Assembly (NCBI GenBank): GCA_029959195.1
Contig: CP114126.1
Coordinates: 1,116,001 to 1,180,000 of the forward strand
Length of the DNA stretch: 64,000 nt
DNA from: Dictyophora rubrovolvata
Lineage: Eukaryota; Basidiomycota; Agaricomycetes; Phallales; Phallaceae
Reading direction: 5' to 3'
Positions 60,324 through 64,000 of the stretch are shown piece by piece. The position numbers were made by a program, and so were the translations under genes. Each line of letters begins with the position of its first letter. Position 1 is the stretch's first letter. A model generated the notes under the pieces. That model saw only the letters and a program-made list of their open reading frames with translations, ran no database searches and had not been told where the DNA came from.

Positions 60324-60795
60324 GCTTTATAAGATGTTAAGGAAGCCAAAACAATTGACGCTGTTGTTGAAAAAAATGAATGAAATGTTAAAAAAGAAAG
60401 TCTGGGCTATTGAAAAAGAGCGTTTGATATACATAATAGATAAAAATCGCAAGTATCGACGTTGACCCAGCTTAGGTCAAGTCTTTATCGGATTTATAAC
60501 TCCAATTTGGTTGATTCAGTGCTATGCAATAATAATATTGATCTATGAAATGCCAACGGGAATCAGCACTCCTCCAGCATTGTGCTTTTTCGACGATATT
60601 TAAGCGAGCCTGTCACAGAGTAAGTTAAGACGAGTATCAGTTGCTAGGGAATTAGCATGTTAGTAGGAATGACTACATAGTTGTTGAATAATACTTCCAA
60701 GACCACCACATGTCGGATAGCGATAATAACGATAAACGTTCGTGAACCATGAGCAAATAGGAAAGCGGAGGAGCAAAACACAACAGGGCTATGAA

Positions 60796-61770
60796 CTATT
60801 CAGTGGCGAACTCTCGCAACCTGTCCACCAACATGAGCTCAAATTGTTCCCGGCCAAGAGGCGCTTCTCGAAGCTCTCCCATGATATCCGAACCAGGAGG
60901 ATAGTCATGTTCAAAAACCGGCTCTCCCGCCCCTCTCATGTTGGCAAAGACACATTGTCGGAAGTGCCATCGGAGAAGCTCGTCGGACACGTGGCGGGGG
61001 TCTTGAGGATCACAGCAAACAGGATCCAGTGTTCTTCCATCCATCCTCCAGCTGTTATGTTGGAAATCGACAATCTTATAGTTGTCCTTTAAACAATTGA
61101 ATATAATGCTCGTGCACGAAAAGCAGAAGAAAAACTTGCGTCAGGATTGACCGACATCGCATAACTATCCCATGCCTGGTGCAAATCCCCTTGAATGAGA
61201 AAACCGTTTTGAACGGAGTTAATCTTTGATTGTCCGGGAATTATGTGGGTAATCCATTTTCCAAAATTGTTCTGATCCCACACATTTTCGGCACTGAAGG
61301 GAAAAATGTGAGCGGCCTGGAAGCCATACCACAGCCCAGCCTGCGCTCCCCCATTGATGAGGCCTGAGAAAACACATCTGCCGCCGTCACGGTTACGAAC
61401 TGCTTCTCGAAACTTGGAATCTCTTGCTGAGTTGCTGCGAGTAATGATTCTAGGAACCCAAGCTTCGTCATTAACATTAATATCCTCTGCGCAATAAAGT
61501 CATTTAATATTATATCACCGGCAAAACAAACAAATTACCGTCACAGTAAATGTCATAATCTCCGTGCTGTAATTGATGGTCGGATCTAGTGACGATGTGT
61601 TGGTCTTGCCTCCTTTCGACACGGTATCCGACTTGAGTAACAATCAAACTTTCTAGCATGTCTAAAAAATTATTTTCTGTGACGGAGCCGTTTTGAACCA
61701 GGCCACCCAGGGAAGTGGCAGGTTTCTGAGCGTCATAAAAATGTAAGTTTCTCCCCGCGGAACGAGACAT
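60796..61770 (-). CDS. HNH_2-type endonuclease-like protein
   Basis: Fungal protein with an HNH_2 (His-Asn-His nuclease) fold; the biological role is unknown. Exons on the minus strand are 61539-61770, 61140-61486 and 60796-61086, giving 289 residues. The N-terminal domain reads LGGLVQNGSVTENNFLDMLE and HGDYDIYCDE. The nuclease core has FREAVRNRDGGRCVFSG, AAHIFPFSAENVW and NGFLIQGDLHQAWDSYAMSV. After an intron come MDGRTLDPVCCDPQDPRHVS and ANMRGAGEPVFEHDYPPGSD. The second intron (61087-61139) has a GC donor (GCAAGT...AAAG), required to keep VNPDDNYKIVDF in frame. The gene is complete and undamaged. Such proteins form large expanded families in mushrooms. Confidence 0.82.
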
Positions 61771-61844
61771 GACGAACTTGATTGGAAGAACGGTGATTTG
61801 GTGGGTTGTCGCGGTGTCACAACTGTGACACCCCCGTGAGCCCC

Positions 61845-62007
61845 CGACTACGTGGACGGCTCTGAAGAAAACTCAGAAGAAGGGTCTGAAGAAAGCTCAT
61901 CCGAATCTGCCTCTGAGGATGGCATGACTTCCGCGAAGAAGGCTTCGTTGCGGGATAAACAGAAAAAGCTGCGCGCTCATGTTGACAAGGCTAAGAGGAG
62001 TAAATGA
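61845..62007 (+). pseudogene. Orphan acidic/basic C-terminal coding fragment
   Basis: A short open frame too small for ordinary gene calling. It runs DYVDGSEENSEEGSEESSSE, then ASEDGMTSAKKASLRDKQKK and a basic end VDKAKRSK before TGA at 62005-62007. This acidic-then-basic tail is typical of nucleolar or chromatin proteins. Directly upstream lies the divergent HNH start, so no 5' gene body fits. It looks like the stranded last exon of a lost gene. The parent family is unknown. Confidence 0.45.
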
Positions 62008-62177
62008 TAAAAGGCGTTCTAGTACATATCATATTATTGTGATATAATTCCTTTTTTTACATTTATGTAAAGAAAAAATACATGATGTTGATCACAAAGT
62101 GGCTCGTGCAGACGATACATTATTATGTGTGAATATTCTTTCAAAGATTATGAGTGCTCATATATTCGTCATTGGGG

Positions 62178-62514
62178 TCACGAGTCCGCCTTGTTTATTT
62201 GTTCGTTCGAGTGTTCGTTGGTAGTTGAATTATCCGAATGCTATGACGGGGTTATTAGACGCAGCCAGTTCCAAGCCCAGAATATAGACACTAACCTTAT
62301 TTCCTTCAAGTTCTTCTATCATTCCTTCCAAGTTTTCTAATAACTTGTCCAGCTTATCTTCAACGCCTTGAGCAACGTCACCCGCTTCGTCGAGTTGTCG
62401 GAGAAGCACAGCCAAGTTGTCCGCCGCAGTTTCGTCCTTTACAGATGCATTTTGAAGAACATCCTGAAGGAATTTGACTTGCCGAGATAGGTCAGACTCG
62501 TCTTTTGACGACAT
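62178..62514 (-). CDS. Small coiled-coil protein (93 residues)
   Basis: Two exons, 62296-62514 and 62178-62240, joined over a 55-nt GT-AG intron. The N-terminal three-quarters is a heptad-rich helix (LSRQVKFLQDVLQNASVKDE, then VEDKLDKLLENLEGMIEELE) and the second exon is a hydrophilic tail HSDNSTTNEHSNEQINKADS. It could be a small subunit of a larger complex; no family can be named. Splicing is preferred over read-through, because the unspliced frame ends in a short hydrophobic tail without codon-like character. Confidence 0.6.
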
Positions 62515-62792
62515 ACACTTATCGCCGCCTTCAAAGGGTTGCAGTCGATATTAGGATATTAGAGGGCTGGCCTCGCGCAACTAGCGCCGGGGGGAAAGAA
62601 AGTTCCTGCAGTGCCAGCGGTGAACTGGGTAATGATTATAATATTTACATGTAGAGATCCGGGTTCATAAGAAAATAACTGAAGTAGAATGCATATGAGA
62701 GTGGTGTGGAACTGGGGATATAGAAGTGACTACTGGAAACAGTTGAAAAGATATAATAAATATAGCCAAAAAAAGATGGTTCGAGATGTTGT

Positions 62793-63990
62793 CTATTCTT
62801 TTGCTCGATAAACGACAGCGGCGACTACGCTTAAAACGAGTACACTGATGGCTGTTGATACGGAAGTCATAGGCTACAATTGAATAGAAATCAGTACTGT
62901 GACATTTACGAGCAATGAAGAACAAGACGTTCATACCACTTGTCGCTTCGCTTGAGCATCGACTTGAATTTCTTGGATGGCCTTTTGACGCATGTCTCGT
63001 GTCTCTTTCAGACCATTCTCCAAGCTTCGCAAGCCATCTTCAACACTCCGGAAACCACCTTCTAATGTTCGAAGACTTTCCTCAAGGTTCTTGTGTCCAC
63101 CTTCTACATTCACAATGCGGGACTCCCATTCCTCGAAGCGTGTACCCCATTCCGAGTGTAAAGCTGACCATTGTTTGATGAGGTCAAGGATCGGAGGTTC
63201 AGCGGCGTAGAGATCATTGGCGTATCCGTTCTCGAGTTTAGGTTGAACTGGGGGATCGGGCTTTTCGTCTTTTCTAGCTTCTGCAGCGACAGCCTCGACT
63301 TTACTTTCCAGCGCGGAGATCTTGGTCTCTAGAGATAGAATGATATTCTCTGTAGAGGCTCGCTGTGCTTGCAGTGCTCTGGAGGTAGAAAGAGCGTTTT
63401 CTAGTTGTTCCGACAGTGTATCAAGCCGATTTGTGACGTCGGATTTGAATGTATCCGTTATCAGAGCAGGATGATGGTCTTCCCGGTGCCGTTGCGTTGG
63501 TTCTGGTGTGTGCGGCCGGTTACCGTTCACGAGCTCCTGTCGTTCCCTTTGCAGAAGTTTATCACCTTCCTCATCATCATTGTCTTCATGTTCTGGTGTT
63601 ACAGTCGTAAAACTCTTGGTGTCATCGTCGTCTGCGGGATCATGCTTCTTCTCCTCGATATAGTCTCGCAAACTAGTAAACTCCCTTCTCATGGTATCGT
63701 ATTCAGTAGTAAGGTCGTTGAGAGCTCTTAGTTTCTCAACATGAGAGGATAGTGTCGTTTGTGTTTCCGTTAGTTGTGCTTGTAACGATGCGATAATGTT
63801 TTTGTCCGGAGCTTGAATAGAAAAAGGAGCAGCATTCTGAGGCTGAGTTATCTGGGGTGGCACTACAGGATCGGGGCGCACGGGAGGGATCGAGAGCGGA
63901 TAATTCTGTATTGGGCCAGGCTAAATAATATAACGGTCTAGCCCCTTTGAAAACCATTGATAGAAAAATAAAAAAAGCATACATTGTTAC
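62793..63990 (-). CDS. Tail-anchored coiled-coil protein, N-terminus beyond the window
   Basis: Minus-strand gene entering from the right edge. The main exon is about 62937-63920. It begins with proline-rich sequence (PLSIPPVRPDPVVPPQITQP) and continues into long coiled coils (IASLQAQLTETQTTLSSHVE and LETKISALESKVEAVAAEAR) with an acidic break DPADDDDTKS. Near the end a heptad-like unit recurs: LEESLRTLEGG, VEDGLRSLENG. After an intron (62874-62936) the last exon encodes STAISVLVLSVVAAVVYRAK and stops at 62793, a single C-terminal membrane helix followed by a few basic residues. That is a tail anchor, so the coiled coil should face the cytosol from the ER, outer mitochondrial or peroxisomal membrane. 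The family is not recognised. Confidence 0.7.
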
Positions 63991-64000
63991 CACTCAAAGT

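Overview
The window is nuclear DNA of a filamentous basidiomycete fungus, most likely an agaricomycete. The main reason is gene structure: nearly every gene is cut by many short introns (about 47-65 nt) with GT-AG borders, and a few exons are tiny (12-27 nt). The protein set also fits: an agaric-type F-box protein, several P450s, an adenylate-forming NRPS-like enzyme and the fungal COMPASS subunit Shg1. All exon models here were spliced by eye.

Layout. 0-0.4 kb: tail of the tRNA adenosine deaminase TAD2. 3.1-7.4 kb: an adenylation-domain enzyme facing a cytochrome P450. 9.4-11.4 kb: an AAAP-family amino-acid transporter. 12.4-14.1 kb: LTR-like fossils. 14.1-25.9 kb: an inverted segmental duplication of about 1.9 kb, each arm carrying a short-chain dehydrogenase (SDR). 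It brackets a roughly 6.6 kb spacer with a foldback element, Shg1, a disordered SIM-containing protein and an F-box protein. 26.4-36.3 kb: a conserved block of a kynurenine/aminoadipate-type aminotransferase, GPI ethanolamine-phosphate transferase 3 (GPI13/PIG-O), an equilibrative nucleoside transporter and the CDC14 phosphatase.

37.8-54.4 kb: an accessory region built by duplication. Two direct repeats of about 3.9 kb each carry one P450 (minus strand) and one DMAC1/DUF4536-like small mitochondrial gene (plus strand). Between them lie a third related, intact P450 and a decaying P450 of another subfamily. The right repeat stops at the 3' end of a secreted GH3 beta-xylosidase (54.4-56.9 kb). 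The left repeat carries only the last codons of that gene, then a diverged GH3-like scrap.

57.9-64 kb: a CECR5-type HAD hydrolase, an unrecognised ORF, an HNH_2 nuclease-like protein, a small coiled-coil protein and a tail-anchored coiled-coil protein running off the end.

Four intact-looking P450s, a decaying fifth, the SDR, the adenylating enzyme, the aminotransferase and the transporter could supply tailoring chemistry. However, no terpene synthase, PKS or full NRPS is visible, so a biosynthetic cluster is only a hypothesis. The best-supported unusual features are the two segmental duplications: one SDR copy has lost a splice donor, and a small housekeeping gene has been doubled together with a P450.
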